Shown piece after piece: positions 18,734 through 28,024 of a stretch of DNA of 64,000 bases. The position numbers and the translations under genes were made by a program. How positions within the stretch are numbered: the stretch's first letter is position 1; every line of letters starts with the position of its first letter. The notes beneath the pieces were generated by a model. The model searched no databases, was not told where the DNA came from, and saw nothing but the letters and a program-made list of their open reading frames with translations. Source of the stretch: Tepidimonas fonticaldi (GTDB taxonomy: Bacteria > Pseudomonadota > Gammaproteobacteria > Burkholderiales > Burkholderiaceae_C); assembly GCF_007556755.1 (NCBI RefSeq), contig NZ_VJOO01000008.1, positions 45,589 to 109,588 on the forward strand, given 5' to 3'.

Positions 18734-19639
18734 ATGTCGCCCAAGCTTGCGGCCGAGTTTTTGTTTCTGGCAGCCCTGTGGGGTTCGTCCTTTCTGTTCA
18801 TGCGCCAGGCGGCGCTGGAATTTGGGCCGGTGGCCACCGCCGGCCTGCGCGTGGCCGTCGCGGGCGCGGTGCTGCTGCCGATTCTGGTGCTCAGCGGCCA
18901 CTGGCGCGCGTTTCGCGTCCACGCGGGGCGCATCCTGTTCGTCGGGCTGATCAACTCGGGCATTCCCTTTGGGCTGTTCGCCTACGCGGTGCTGTCGATC
19001 AGCACCGGCCTGACGGCGATCCTCAACGCCACCGTGCCGCTGTTCGGTGCGCTGGTGGCCTGGCTGTGGCTGGGTGATCGCCCAGGGCGCTGGCGCGCCG
19101 TGGGGCTGGCGCTGGGGTTTCTGGGGGTGGCGCTGCTGTCGTGGAACAAGGCCAGCTTTACCCCCGGCGGCACGGGCTGGGCCGTGCTGGCCTGTCTGGG
19201 CGCCACCATCCTCTATGCCGTGGCGGCCAGCTACACCAAAAAATACCTGATGGGCATTCCCCCCATGGCCACAGCCGCGGGCAGCCAGTTCGGCGCCACC
19301 TTGGGCCTGCTGCTGCCCACCCTGTGGACCTGGCCCGCGCAGCCCGCCAGCGCCGGTGCCTGGGCCGCCGTCGGGGTGGCCGGCGTGCTTTGCACCGCGC
19401 TGGCCTACCTGCTGTACTTTCGGTTGATCGAGGCCGCCGGCCCCGCCAAAACGCTCACCGTGACCTTTCTGATCCCGGTGTTCGCCATCGGCTACGGCGC
19501 GCTGCTGCTGGGCGAGACCATCACCCCCTGGATGGTGGGGTGCGGCATCGTGATCCTGGCCGGGGTGGCGCTGGCCACCGGCCTCATCGATCCGGGTCGC
19601 TGGCGGCAGACGCGCCCGAACCCTGCATCGCTCCCTTGA
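18734..19639 (+). CDS. EamA/DMT family transporter
   Basis: A 301-residue protein with ten predicted transmembrane helices in two EamA repeats; the first begins FLFLAALWGSSFLFMRQAALEFGP, the second GWAVLACLGATILYAVAASYTKKY. The signature glycine- and proline-rich ends (VPLFGALVAWLWLGDRPG and IPVFAIGYGALLLGETIT) are present. The family exports or imports metabolites and amino acids; the substrate cannot be told from the sequence. The last 56 bases overlap the convergent ihfA. Confidence 0.93.
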   Translation: MSPKLAAEFLFLAALWGSSFLFMRQAALEFGPVATAGLRVAVAGAVLLPILVLSGHWRAFRVHAGRILFVGLINSGIPFGLFAYAVLSISTGLTAILNATVPLFGALVAWLWLGDRPGRWRAVGLALGFLGVALLSWNKASFTPGGTGWAVLACLGATILYAVAASYTKKYLMGIPPMATAAGSQFGATLGLLLPTLWTWPAQPASAGAWAAVGVAGVLCTALAYLLYFRLIEAAGPAKTLTVTFLIPVFAIGYGALLLGETITPWMVGCGIVILAGVALATGLIDPGRWRQTRPNPASLP

Positions 19640-19946
19640 GCTTGGGCGAGGCGTGGAAGGTCACCACGCGCCGCGCCTCGATCGGTACCAGCTCGCCGGT
19701 GCGTGGATTGCGCCCCGGGCGCGGGGCCTTCATGCGCACCTGAAACTGCCCGAACCCGGCGATGCGCACATCCTCGCCGGCGATCAGGCGCTCGGCGATC
19801 AGCGCAAAAAACGCATCGACGATGTCCTTGGATTCCCGCTTGTTGAAGCCGATGCGATCGAACAGTCGCTCGGCCAACTCGGCCTTGGTCAGGGTCGCGC
19901 CGTCACCGGCGTCTTCGGGTTCCGTTCGGGGGTTGCGCGTGGCCAT
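19584..19946 (-). CDS. ihfA: Integration host factor subunit alpha
   Basis: A 120-residue DNA-bending protein. After a 17-residue N-terminal extension the core TLTKAELAERLFDRIGFNKRESKDIVDAFF is typical, and the DNA-binding beta arm carries the conserved RPGRNPRTGELVPIEARRVVTF with the intercalating Pro. The short C-terminal tail after KLKGAM is diverged. IHF acts as an IhfA/IhfB heterodimer; ihfB is not here. Position directly after pheT is the canonical one and decides alpha over HU or beta. The spacing to pheT is 47 bases. Confidence 0.93.
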   Translation of the reverse strand: MATRNPRTEPEDAGDGATLTKAELAERLFDRIGFNKRESKDIVDAFFALIAERLIAGEDVRIAGFGQFQVRMKAPRPGRNPRTGELVPIEARRVVTFHASPKLKGAMQGSGASAASDPDR

Positions 19947-19993
19947 GGCGGCAATCGTAGCAGGACCGCCACGGCCTTCGACACACCCCGGGG

Positions 19994-22414
19994 TCACGCC
20001 CGCAGGCGGGCCCCGACGCGCTGTTGCAGCGATGCCAACACGGCCTGCACGACGGCGTCGATCTCCTCGTCGGTCAGGTTGGCGTCGTGGCGCTCCAGGG
20101 TCAGGCGCACGGCCAGGCTCTTTTCGCCCTCGGCCAGGGCGCCGCCCGCCGTCCCCGCCTTGGGCCGATAGACGTCGAACAGCACCGCCTCGCGCAGCCA
20201 CGGCTGCTCGACCGCCCCAATGGCCGCCATCAGCTCGGCGTGGGTGACGGCCTCGCGCACGACCACCGCCACGTCCCGCTGCACGGGCTGGTGCCGACCC
20301 AGCGGCTGGGCCTGGGGCACCGGGCGCTCGACGACCGCATCCCAGTCCAGCTCGAACAGCACCGGCGCCTGGGTCCAGCCTTCGGCCTGGCGCCAGCGCG
20401 GATGCAGCTCGCCCACGATACCCACGGGGCGGCCGTCGAGCAGCACGCGGGCGCAACGCCCCGGGTGCAGCGCGGGGTGCTGCGCCGGCTCGAACACCGG
20501 GCGGCGCGGGGCCAGCAGGGCCTCCACATCGCCTTTGACGTCGTAAAAATCCAGCGGCCGGGCGGGTACGCCCCACTGCAAGGCGGACTCGTCGCCCCAC
20601 GCCAGCCCGGCCAGCCGGCGCGGCTGATCCAAGCCCGCCACGGTGGTGTCGCTGTCCGGCACCGCCGGATCGCGGCGGAATACGCGCCCGATCTCGAACA
20701 GGCGGGCGCGCGGCACCTTGCGGTCGGTGTTGTACTTGAGCACAGCCAGCAGGCTGCCGATCAGACTGGAGCGCATCACACTCAGGTGGCTGGCAATCGG
20801 GTTGAGCAGCCGGATCGGCGCGTCATTGCCCGCGTAGTCGCGCTCCCAGCGCTCTTCGACGAAGCTGAAGTTGATCGTCTCCTGATACCCCAGATCCGCG
20901 AGCTGGCGCCGCACCGCATGGGCGCTGCGCTGGGCCTCCGGCCGCACGCGCGGCACCACCGGGGCCAGCGGCGGCGTATCCGGCAGGCGGTCGTAGCCGA
21001 TGACGCGCGCCACCTCCTCGATCAGATCCTCCTCGATCTGCAGGTCGAAGCGGTACGGCGGCGGCGTCACCGTCAGCACGCCGTCGCCCTCGGCCACCTC
21101 CAGCCCCAGCCGGCGCAGCGGCTCGGCGCACTGCGCCTGCGTCAGCGGCATGCCGATCACTTTGGCCGCGCGCGCCACGCGCAGCGTCACCGGCTGCGGC
21201 TGCGGCACGTTGACGACGTGGTCGTCGATCGGGCCGACCTCGCCGCCGCAGATCTCCAGGATCAGCTGGGTGATGCGCTCCACGTGCTCGCGCGTGGTGC
21301 TCGGATCGACCCCGCGCTCGAAGCGGTGGCCGGCGTCCGTGCTGAAGTTGAAGCGGCGCGAGCGGCCCGCGATCGCGCGCGGCCACCAGAACGCCGCCTC
21401 CACATAGACGTTGCGCGTGGCGTCCGACACCGCCGTGGCCTGCCCGCCCATGATGCCCGCCAGCGACTCCACGCCGCGGTCATCGGCAATGACGCCCACC
21501 GTCTCGTCCAGCGTCACGGTCTGGCCGTTGAGCAGCTCCAGCGTCTCGCCGGCGCGGCCCCAGCGCACCTGCAAGCCGCCGTGGATGCGGTCCAGGTCGA
21601 AGATGTGCGAGGGGCGGCCCAGCTCGAACATCACGTAATTGGAGATGTCCACGAGGGCCGAGATGCTGCGCTGGCCGCAGCGCGCCAGGCGCTGCACCAT
21701 CCAGTCGGGCGTCTTGGCCGTGGGGTCGATGCCGCGGATGATGCGGCCGGTGAAGCGCCCGCACAGGTCCGGCGCGTCGATGCGCACCGGCAGCACCTCG
21801 CCGTGGCGCGGTGCCACCGGCGCAAACACCGGGGCCTGCAGCGGCGCGCCGGTCAGCGCCGCCACCTCGCGCGCCACGCCGTAGACGCTCAGGCAGTGCG
21901 CGAGGTTGGGCGTGAGCTTGAGGGTGAAGATGCGGTCGTCCAGCGCCAGCGCCTCGCGCAGATCGCGCCCGACCGGCGCGTCGGCGGCGAGTTCCAGCAG
22001 CCCGCCGTGGTCGTCCGACAGGCCCAGCTCGCGCGCCGAGCAGAGCATGCCGTGGCTTTCCACCCCGCGCAGCTTGCCGACGCGGATCTCGAACGGCTTG
22101 CCGTCCTCGCCGGGCGGCAGCACCGCGCCCACCAGCGCGCACGGCACGCGGATGCCGGCGCGCGCGTTCGGCGCGCCGCAGACGATCTGCAGCGGTTCGC
22201 CCTGCCCCGCGTCCACGCGGCAGACGCGCAGCCGGTCGGCGTTGGGGTGCGGCTCGGCGCTCAGGATCTCGCCCACCACCACGCGGGTGAAGGGGGGAGC
22301 CACCGGCTCCCATTCCTCCACCTCCAGACCCGCCATGGTCAGCAGATCGGCCAGCGCGCGGCTGTCGAGGGGAGGGTTGCAAAAGGCACGCAGCCAGGAT
22401 TCGGGGAATTGCAT
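19994..22414 (-). CDS. pheT: Phenylalanine-tRNA ligase beta subunit
   Basis: An 806-residue subunit (E. coli 795). Domain order: start MQFPESWLRAFCNPP, the EMAP/tRNA-binding OB fold at about 39-150 (VVVGEILSAEPHPNADRLRVCRVD), the B3/B4 domain with editing site in the middle (GRFTGRIIRGID), the B5 domain (RVAKVIGMPLTQ region), the inactive class II core, and the C-terminal ferredoxin-like anticodon domain (QPVQRDVAVVVREAVTHAELM). With PheS it forms the alpha2-beta2 enzyme. The gap to pheS is 21 bases, so the two are one transcript. Confidence 0.97.
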   Translation of the reverse strand: MQFPESWLRAFCNPPLDSRALADLLTMAGLEVEEWEPVAPPFTRVVVGEILSAEPHPNADRLRVCRVDAGQGEPLQIVCGAPNARAGIRVPCALVGAVLPPGEDGKPFEIRVGKLRGVESHGMLCSARELGLSDDHGGLLELAADAPVGRDLREALALDDRIFTLKLTPNLAHCLSVYGVAREVAALTGAPLQAPVFAPVAPRHGEVLPVRIDAPDLCGRFTGRIIRGIDPTAKTPDWMVQRLARCGQRSISALVDISNYVMFELGRPSHIFDLDRIHGGLQVRWGRAGETLELLNGQTVTLDETVGVIADDRGVESLAGIMGGQATAVSDATRNVYVEAAFWWPRAIAGRSRRFNFSTDAGHRFERGVDPSTTREHVERITQLILEICGGEVGPIDDHVVNVPQPQPVTLRVARAAKVIGMPLTQAQCAEPLRRLGLEVAEGDGVLTVTPPPYRFDLQIEEDLIEEVARVIGYDRLPDTPPLAPVVPRVRPEAQRSAHAVRRQLADLGYQETINFSFVEERWERDYAGNDAPIRLLNPIASHLSVMRSSLIGSLLAVLKYNTDRKVPRARLFEIGRVFRRDPAVPDSDTTVAGLDQPRRLAGLAWGDESALQWGVPARPLDFYDVKGDVEALLAPRRPVFEPAQHPALHPGRCARVLLDGRPVGIVGELHPRWRQAEGWTQAPVLFELDWDAVVERPVPQAQPLGRHQPVQRDVAVVVREAVTHAELMAAIGAVEQPWLREAVLFDVYRPKAGTAGGALAEGEKSLAVRLTLERHDANLTDEEIDAVVQAVLASLQQRVGARLRA

Positions 22415-22435
22415 CGGGGGCTCTTTCTCTCAACC

Positions 22436-23506
22436 TCAACGGAACTGCGACAGAAAGCGCAGGTCACCATCGAAGAACAGGCGCAGGTCGTTGACGCCGT
22501 AGCGCAGCATGGTCAGCCGGTCCGGCCCCATGCCAAATGCAAAGCCAATGTAGTGCTCCGGGTCCAGCCCCATGTTGCGCACCACGTTGGGGTGCACCTG
22601 GCCGGAGCCGGCCACCTCCAGCCAGCGCCCGGCCAGCGGGCCGCTGGCAAACTGGATGTCGATCTCGGCGCTCGGCTCGGTGAACGGGAAGAAGCTCGGC
22701 CGGAAGCGCAGCACCAGGTCGTCGGTCTCGAAAAAGGTGCGGCAAAACGCCGTGAAGACCACCTTCAGGTCCTTGAAGCTGACGTTGCGGCCGATCCACA
22801 GCCCCTCGCACTGGTGAAACATCGGCGAGTGCGTGGCGTCGCTGTCCACGCGGTAGGTGCGCCCCGGGGCGATGACGCGGATCTCCGGCATGTCGCCGGC
22901 GAACAGCCCCGCCCCGCCGTCGCCGGCCGCGGCACGCGCGCGCTTGACGTGCTGCACCGCGTGGCGGATCTGCATCGGGCTGGTGTGGGTGCGCAGCAGC
23001 AGCGGCGCCTCGGGCGTTCCCCCTTCGACATAGAAGGTGTCGTGCATCGAGCGCGCCGGGTGGTCCGCCGGGGTATTGAGCGCGGTGAAGTTGAACCAGT
23101 CGGTCTCGATCTCCGGCCCGTCGGCCACCTCGAAGCCCATCGAGCCGAAGATGGCCTCGATGCGCTCCAGCGTCAGGCTCACGGGGTGCAGCCCGCCCTG
23201 GCCGCGCTGGCGGCCCGGCAGCGTCACGTCCAGCGCCTCGGCGGCCAGCTGGCGCTGCAGCTCGGCCTCGGCCAGCTCGGCGCGGCGCGCCTGCAGCGCC
23301 GCTTCGATGGCCTGCTTGGCCTGGTTGATGGCCGCGCCCGCCGCCTTTTTCTCCTCGGGGCTCAGCGCCGCCAGCCCCTTCATGCGCTCGGTGATCGCGC
23401 CGCTCTTGCCCAGAAAGCGTGCCTTGGCGTTTTCCAGGTCGTTGGGGGTTTGGGCCTGCGCGAACTGCTCGCGCGCCGACTGCACCAGGGATTCGAGGTC
23501 GTTCAT
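22436..23506 (-). CDS. pheS: Phenylalanine-tRNA ligase alpha subunit
   Basis: A 356-residue subunit of normal length. The N-terminal helical tRNA-contact arm (residues 1-90, [17 protein letters not shown]) precedes the class II catalytic core: motif 1 around [17 protein letters not shown], motif 2 with [13 protein letters not shown], and motif 3 in [17 protein letters not shown]. The start MNDLESLVQ is preceded by a hairpin-rich 109-base gap after rplT, described separately. Confidence 0.97.
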   Translation of the reverse strand: MNDLESLVQSAREQFAQAQTPNDLENAKARFLGKSGAITERMKGLAALSPEEKKAAGAAINQAKQAIEAALQARRAELAEAELQRQLAAEALDVTLPGRQRGQGGLHPVSLTLERIEAIFGSMGFEVADGPEIETDWFNFTALNTPADHPARSMHDTFYVEGGTPEAPLLLRTHTSPMQIRHAVQHVKRARAAAGDGGAGLFAGDMPEIRVIAPGRTYRVDSDATHSPMFHQCEGLWIGRNVSFKDLKVVFTAFCRTFFETDDLVLRFRPSFFPFTEPSAEIDIQFASGPLAGRWLEVAGSGQVHPNVVRNMGLDPEHYIGFAFGMGPDRLTMLRYGVNDLRLFFDGDLRFLSQFR

Positions 23507-23538
23507 GCGGTGATCCGTTGCGGGGCGCGCTCGGCCCC

Positions 23539-23576
23539 AAAAACGAACGGGCCAGCGCGCAAGGCGACTGGCCCGT
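23539..23576 (-). terminator. Rho-independent terminator or attenuator between rplT and pheS
   Basis: On the minus strand a perfect 9-bp stem ACGGGCCAG/CTGGCCCGT with a 12-base loop is followed by TCGTTTTT. It lies 30 bases before the pheS ATG. A 12-bp palindrome (CCACCCGGGTGG, 23591-23602) stands before it and a GGGGC/GCCCC hairpin (23522-23538) after it, so alternative folds are possible. No Phe-rich leader peptide fits in the 40 bases between rplT and the hairpin, unlike E. coli pheM. Confidence 0.7.
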
Positions 23577-23615
23577 GGAAAGACGGACGGCCACCCGGGT
23601 GGGCGGCCTGGGACG

Positions 23616-23996
23616 TCAGGCGGCCGTCGCTGCGCCCGGGGCCTGCAGATGGGCCTTGACGCGCTCGACGATGGCGCCGAAGGCCGCCTTGTCGTTGACG
23701 GCCAGATCGGCCAGCACCTTGCGGTCGATCTCGATCGCCGCCTTGCGCAGACCGTTGGCAAACTGGCTGTAGGTCAGACCCAGCTCGCGCACGCCAGCGT
23801 TGATGCGGGCGATCCAGAGCTGACGGAAGACACGCTTGCGGGCACGGCGGTCGCGGTAGGCGTACTGACCGGCCTTCATCACCGCCTGCTTGGCGACGCG
23901 GAACACATTCTTGCGGCGGCCACGGAAACCCTTGGCCAGGGCGAGCACCTTTTTGTGGCGGGCGCGCGCGGTGACACCACGTTTGACGCGAGGCAT
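23616..23996 (-). CDS. rplT: 50S ribosomal protein L20
   Basis: A 126-residue ribosomal protein (E. coli 118). The whole sequence matches the family from [30 protein letters not shown] through [14 protein letters not shown] to [24 protein letters not shown]. It binds 23S rRNA early in 50S assembly and, in E. coli, represses its own operon by binding the leader of rpmI. The C-terminal APGAATAA tail is a small extension. The gap to rpmI is 38 bases. Confidence 0.98.
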   Translation of the reverse strand: MPRVKRGVTARARHKKVLALAKGFRGRRKNVFRVAKQAVMKAGQYAYRDRRARKRVFRQLWIARINAGVRELGLTYSQFANGLRKAAIEIDRKVLADLAVNDKAAFGAIVERVKAHLQAPGAATAA

Positions 23997-24034
23997 GGTT
24001 TACTCCTTGTTCGTTACGGGGGTACCGCCGCCCA

Positions 24035-24238
24035 TCACAGGCCGGCAAAGGGCATCATCTGCGCGATGTGGCCCATGTTCGTCTCGTGGACGTTGGCCGC
24101 GCCACGCAGCTGGCGCTTGTTCTTGGTCGTCTTCTTGGTCAGGATGTGGCGCTTGAAGGCCTGACCGCGCTTGACGGTGCCACCGGGACGAACGCGAAAA
24201 CGCTTCTTCGCGCTGCTCTTGGTCTTCATCTTGGGCAT
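24035..24238 (-). CDS. rpmI: 50S ribosomal protein L35
   Basis: A 67-residue protein, basic throughout, with the family start [20 protein letters not shown] and the hallmark [17 protein letters not shown]35 sits in the 50S subunit near the L-shaped 5S region. It is preceded by a 255-base gap after infC that contains a consensus -10 hexamer and may hold an L20-binding regulatory leader, as known in E. coli. Confidence 0.98.
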   Translation of the reverse strand: MPKMKTKSSAKKRFRVRPGGTVKRGQAFKRHILTKKTTKNKRQLRGAANVHETNMGHIAQMMPFAGL

Positions 24239-24430
24239 GATGACTGCTTCCTGTTGAATTGTGCTCGTGAGGCGCCCCGGCTTTGCCGCCAGGGACTTGT
24301 CGGCCCCGAGCCACTTGTCGTTCCAGCCCCGGGATGACCGGGCCGGCTTCGCACACCGCCATGCGCCATGACACACCGCGAAACGCCGCAACGCACCAAA
24401 GCGCACGCTTGGTTGCGTGCGAAGCCTGTG

Positions 24431-24440
24431 ATTATAGCAA
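24431..24440 (-). promoter_or_regulatory. Extended -10 element (TTGCTATAAT) in the infC-rpmI gap
   Basis: On the minus strand a perfect TATAAT with an upstream TG (one base from the ideal TGn spacing) stands out in otherwise GC-rich DNA, about 190 bases before rpmI. No good -35 is found 17 bases upstream, where a perfect 16-bp palindrome (24453-24468) lies. It probably gives rpmI-rplT-pheST extra transcription with a long untranslated leader. The rest of the 255-base gap shows no gene. Confidence 0.5.
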
Positions 24441-24493
24441 CGACGGCGCCGCGCGGCTGCGCAGCCGCACCCATGCAGCACGGGGCGCGGCGA

Positions 24494-25096
24494 TCAGGCC
24501 GCCGGGGCGGCAGCTTCCGCCTTGCCGGCGCCAGCGCCCTTTTTGCGCGACGGCGCGATCATCATGATCATCTGCCGCCCCTCCAGCTTGGGGAACTGCT
24601 CGACCACGATGCTGTCGCCCAGCTCGGTGCGGATGCGCTCCAGCAACGCCAAGCCCAGCTCCTGGTGGGTGATCTCCCGGCCACGGAAGCGCAGGGTCAC
24701 CTTGCACTTGTCGCCGTCTTCCAGGAAGCGGCGGATGTTGCGCATCTTGACCTGGTAGTCGCCCTCGTCGGTCCCGGGCCGGAACTTGATTTCCTTGACC
24801 TCGATGACCTTTTGCTTGGCCTTGGCCTCGGCCGCCTTCTTCTGTTCGGCGTATTTGAACTTGCCGTAGTCGATCAGGCGGCACACCGGCGGGGTGGCCA
24901 TCGGCGCGATTTCGACCAGATCGACGTCGAGGTCGCCCGCCATGCGCAGCGCCTCTTGGATGGACACGACACCGATTTGCTGCCCATCGGGGCCGGTGAG
25001 GCGGACCTCGGGCGCGGTGATCTCGCGGTTCAAACGGTGCTGGCGCTCCTCGCGCTGGCGACGGTCACGGAAGTTGCTGGGGCGGGCGGTAGCGAT
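24494..25096 (-). CDS. infC: Translation initiation factor IF-3, with a non-canonical ATC start codon
   Basis: IF-3 binds the 30S subunit and checks start codons. The body is standard: [24 protein letters not shown], the N-domain ending in the lysine-rich linker [15 protein letters not shown], and the C-domain [26 protein letters not shown]. No ATG or GTG can start the frame with a full N-terminus. Reading up from LNREI, the segment [22 protein letters not shown] ([19 protein letters not shown]) is conserved in relatives and begins at an ATC preceded by AAAGGA 8 bases upstream. That gives 200 residues. A TTG start at LNREI would lose 21 conserved residues. It starts 15 bases after thrS. Confidence 0.95.
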   Translation of the reverse strand: MATARPSNFRDRRQREERQHRLNREITAPEVRLTGPDGQQIGVVSIQEALRMAGDLDVDLVEIAPMATPPVCRLIDYGKFKYAEQKKAAEAKAKQKVIEVKEIKFRPGTDEGDYQVKMRNIRRFLEDGDKCKVTLRFRGREITHQELGLALLERIRTELGDSIVVEQFPKLEGRQMIMMIAPSRKKGAGAGKAEAAAPAA

Positions 25097-25111
25097 GGTG
25101 TGGTTCCTTTG

Positions 25112-27037
25112 TCAATGTTTGGACGCGATGTCCGAACGCAGGCGCTGGGCGAAGTCCGCCAAGGGCATGACGCCGAGGTCCTGGTTGCCGCGCGCGCGCA
25201 CGGCGACCGTCCCGGCGGCCTTCTCCTTGTCGCCGACGACCAGGATGTAAGGCACCTTTTGCAACGCCTGCTGGCGGATTTTATAGGTGATCTTCTCGTT
25301 GCCAAGATCCAGCGCCACCCTAAACCCTTGATCCTGAAGCGTTTTGGCAATTTCGCCACAGTAGCCGGCCTGCGCATCGGTGATGTTGAGCACCGCCACC
25401 TGGATCGGCGCCAGCCACGCCGGCAAGGCGCCCGCGTGCTGCTCGATGAGGATGCCGATGAAGCGCTCCAGGCTGCCGACGATGGCGCGGTGCAGAATGA
25501 CCGGGCGCTGGCGGCTGCCGTCCTCGGCCACGTACTCGGCATCCAGCCGCTCACTCAGGTTGAAATCCACCTGGATGGTGCCGCACTGCCACTCGCGGCC
25601 GATGGCGTCCTTGAGCGTGTACTCGATCTTGGGGCCGTAGAACGCGCCATCCCCTTCGGAGATGACGAAGTCGCAGCCGGAGTCGCGCAGGCTCTGCATC
25701 AGCGCCGCCTCGGCCTTGTCCCAGAGTTCATCGGAGCCGATGCGCGCCGCCGGCCGCGTCGAGACCTTGTAGAGGATCTCGGTAAAGCCAAAGTCCGCGT
25801 ACACCTTCTTCAGCAACCGCGTGAAGGCGTCGCACTCGGGCAGGATCTGGTCCTCGGTGCAGAAGATGTGGCCGTCGTCCTGCGTGAAGCCGCGCACGCG
25901 CATGATGCCGTGCAGGCCGCCGCTGGGCTCGTTGCGGTGGCACTGGCCAAACTCGCCATAGCGCAGCGGCAGGTCGCGGTAGCTCTTGACGCCCTGCTTG
26001 AAGATCAGGATGTGGCCGGGGCAGTTCATCGGCTTGATCGCGTAGTCGCGCTTCTCGCTCTCGGTGATGAACATGTTGTCCCGGTACTTGTCCCAGTGGC
26101 CGGTCTTCTCCCACAGCGCCTTGTCCAGGATCTGCGGGCCCTTGACCTCCAGGTAGCCGTTGTCGCGGTAGACCTGCCGCATGTACTGCTCCACCTGCTG
26201 CCACAGCGTCCAGCCCTTGGGGTGCCAGAACACCAGCCCCGGCGCATGGTCGTCGATGTGGAACAGGTCCAGCTCCTTGCCGAGCTTGCGGTGGTCGCGC
26301 CGCTCGGCCTCTTCCAGCAGGGTCAGGTACTGCTGCAGGTCCTCCTTGCTGGCCCAGGCCGTGCCGTAGATGCGCTGCAGCATCTCGTTGCGGTGATCGC
26401 CGCGCCAATAGGCCCCGGCCACCTTCATCAGCTTGAAGTGCTTGAGCTTGCCGGTGCTGGGCACGTGCGGGCCGCGGCACAGGTCCTCGAAAGCGCCTTC
26501 GCGGTAGAGGCTGACCTCCTCCCCCGCCGGGATGCTGCCGATGATTTCGGCCTTGTAGTGCTCGCCCAGCCCCTTGAAGTAGGCCACGGCTTCGTCACGG
26601 GGCAGCACGCGCCGGACCACCGGCTCGTCCTTGGCGGCCAGTTCGGCCATCTTTTTCTCGATGGCGACCAGGTCCTCCGGCGTAAAGGGCCGCTTGTACG
26701 AAAAGTCGTAATAAAAGCCGTTGTCGATGACCGGGCCGATGGTGACCTGCGCATCCGGGTACAGCTCTTTGACGGCATAGGCCAGCAGGTGCGCCGTCGA
26801 GTGGCGGATGATTTCCAGCCCCTCCGGATCCTTGGGCGTGACGATCCACACCCGCGCATCGCGCTCGACACGGTAGGCCGTGTCTACCAGGCGCGGCGCA
26901 TCGTCACCGGCGGTCTGCACCTTGCCCGCGACAGCCGCCTTGGCCAGCCCGGCGCCGATGGCCGCCGCAATCTCGGCGACGGTGACCGGCGCATCGAAGG
27001 TGCGCTGCGACCCGTCGGGGAGCGTGATCTGGATCAT
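25112..27037 (-). CDS. thrS: Threonine-tRNA ligase
   Basis: A 641-residue enzyme (E. coli 642). Domain order: TGS domain at residues 1-61 ([19 protein letters not shown]), the editing domain with the zinc-site [11 protein letters not shown] and the later CRGPHVP, the class II core with the zinc Cys in [14 protein letters not shown] and the motif 2 [22 protein letters not shown], motif 3 in [13 protein letters not shown], and the C-terminal anticodon-binding domain ending in KH. It charges tRNA-Thr in the cytoplasm. It heads the thrS-infC-rpmI-rplT-pheST-ihfA operon. A hairpin with a T-run just before the start codon suggests regulation in the leader. Confidence 0.98.
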   Translation of the reverse strand: MIQITLPDGSQRTFDAPVTVAEIAAAIGAGLAKAAVAGKVQTAGDDAPRLVDTAYRVERDARVWIVTPKDPEGLEIIRHSTAHLLAYAVKELYPDAQVTIGPVIDNGFYYDFSYKRPFTPEDLVAIEKKMAELAAKDEPVVRRVLPRDEAVAYFKGLGEHYKAEIIGSIPAGEEVSLYREGAFEDLCRGPHVPSTGKLKHFKLMKVAGAYWRGDHRNEMLQRIYGTAWASKEDLQQYLTLLEEAERRDHRKLGKELDLFHIDDHAPGLVFWHPKGWTLWQQVEQYMRQVYRDNGYLEVKGPQILDKALWEKTGHWDKYRDNMFITESEKRDYAIKPMNCPGHILIFKQGVKSYRDLPLRYGEFGQCHRNEPSGGLHGIMRVRGFTQDDGHIFCTEDQILPECDAFTRLLKKVYADFGFTEILYKVSTRPAARIGSDELWDKAEAALMQSLRDSGCDFVISEGDGAFYGPKIEYTLKDAIGREWQCGTIQVDFNLSERLDAEYVAEDGSRQRPVILHRAIVGSLERFIGILIEQHAGALPAWLAPIQVAVLNITDAQAGYCGEIAKTLQDQGFRVALDLGNEKITYKIRQQALQKVPYILVVGDKEKAAGTVAVRARGNQDLGVMPLADFAQRLRSDIASKH

Positions 27038-27051
27038 GGGTGAGGGTCCTG

Positions 27052-27080
27052 AAAAACGAAAAACGCGGCTCGGGGCCGCG
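27052..27080 (-). terminator. Intrinsic terminator-like hairpin immediately upstream of thrS
   Basis: On the minus strand CGCGGC-CCCGA-GCCGCG is followed by TTTTTCGTTTTT, a 6-bp GC stem with a T-tract ending 15 bases before the thrS ATG. No gene on this strand ends nearby, so it is more likely an attenuator of thrS than the end of another gene. Confidence 0.6.
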
Positions 27081-27104
27081 CAAGAAGGTGTTGATCGAGC
27101 AGGC

Positions 27105-27155
27105 GCGAACTGCCGCCGGCCTGTTCAGGCCGGGGTGACCTCCGGGGAAGTTCGC
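27105..27155 (-). promoter_or_regulatory. Structured leader element upstream of thrS
   Basis: Seven complementary bases (GCGAACT/AGTTCGC, at 27149-27155 and 27105-27111) close a 51-base element. Inside it an 18-base inverted repeat (CCGGCCTG-TT-CAGGCCGG, 27116-27133) forms a strong hairpin. Together with the terminator-like hairpin downstream this looks like a regulatory RNA leader of thrS. The remaining bases up to the RutE-like gene (27156-27322) show no gene. Confidence 0.45.
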
Positions 27156-27322
27156 GGTGTCATAACCGTATCGCCTGCGGGTTGGGTACTCTCAGCTCGA
27201 CGGTATTTTCGCACAGATCCGCTAACCCCTCTCACTGCGCGCCACGCGCGGCACTGCCGTACGAACCCGCTGCACGAACCCATTGCAAAATGGGCGCTTT
27301 GGCTCTGAATCCCATCGACACC

Positions 27323-27901
27323 ATGCAGATCACCACCGAGCAACTGTTCGACGACGCCCGCACCCACAACGCCTGGCAGGACAAGGCCGTGGCGGACGAG
27401 ACGCTGCACCGCCTGTACGACCTGATGAAATGGGGCCCCACGTCGGCCAACTGCGGCCCAGCGCGCATCCTGTTCGTCAAGTCGCCGCAGGCCAAGGCCC
27501 GGCTGCTGCCGTGCCTGAGCGAGGGCAACCGCGCCAAGACGGCCGCCGCGCCCGTCACGGCCATCATCGGCATGGATCTGGCGTTCTACGAGAAGCTGCC
27601 GCAACTCTTTCCCCACAACCCCGATGCGCGGAGCTGGTTCGAGGGCCAGCCCGAGGCGATCCAGGCCACGGCCTTTCGCAACTCCAGCCTGCAGGGTGGG
27701 TATTTCATCCTGGCCGCGCGGGCGCTGGGGCTGGACTGCGGCCCGATGAGCGGCTTCGACGCCGCCGCGGTGGACGCCGCCTTCTGGGCCGGCACCTCGG
27801 TGCGCACCAACTTTTTGTGCAACCTGGGCTACGGCGACCCGGCCGGCCTGCACCCGCGCGGCCCCCGGCTGGCTTTCGACGAGGCGTGCCGCATCGTCTG
27901 A
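27323..27901 (+). CDS. RutE/HadB-type nitroreductase (malonic semialdehyde reductase family)
   Basis: A 192-residue FMN-dependent nitroreductase-fold protein, about 195 in E. coli RutE. Strongly matching blocks are [67 protein letters not shown] and the C-terminal [15 protein letters not shown]. RutE reduces malonic semialdehyde to 3-hydroxypropionate in pyrimidine degradation; no other rut gene is here, so the substrate is open. The ATG of MQITTEQLF is taken; another in-frame ATG 11 codons upstream (MGALALNP) is also possible. Confidence 0.85.
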   Translation: MQITTEQLFDDARTHNAWQDKAVADETLHRLYDLMKWGPTSANCGPARILFVKSPQAKARLLPCLSEGNRAKTAAAPVTAIIGMDLAFYEKLPQLFPHNPDARSWFEGQPEAIQATAFRNSSLQGGYFILAARALGLDCGPMSGFDAAAVDAAFWAGTSVRTNFLCNLGYGDPAGLHPRGPRLAFDEACRIV

Positions 27902-27957
27902 CGGCCGCGCTCCCGCCCGCCCTGCTCGGCACCGGCCACGGACCTCGCCGCGGAAGC

Positions 27958-27990
27958 AAAAAGGCCCGGCAAGCCTTCGCCTGCCGGGCC
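27958..27990 (-). terminator. Rho-independent terminator of aceA
   Basis: On the minus strand a perfect 9-bp stem GGCCCGGCA/TGCCGGGCC with a 10-base loop is followed by TTTTTGCTT, 34 bases after the aceA stop. It may also end the convergent RutE-like gene. Confidence 0.85.
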
Positions 27991-28024
27991 GCGGTCTCCT
28001 CCGCCGCTCTGGGGCGGTTTGGGA

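Noticed and set aside
20024..23659. 1211-codon open frame on the plus strand
   Set aside because: It is exactly antisense to pheT and pheS, whose families are certain; it has no motif and is His/Arg/Gln-rich, as reversed GC-rich codons give.
24368..27043. 891-codon open frame on the plus strand
   Set aside because: Antisense to infC and thrS, low-complexity Leu/Val/Asp/His composition, no recognisable domain.
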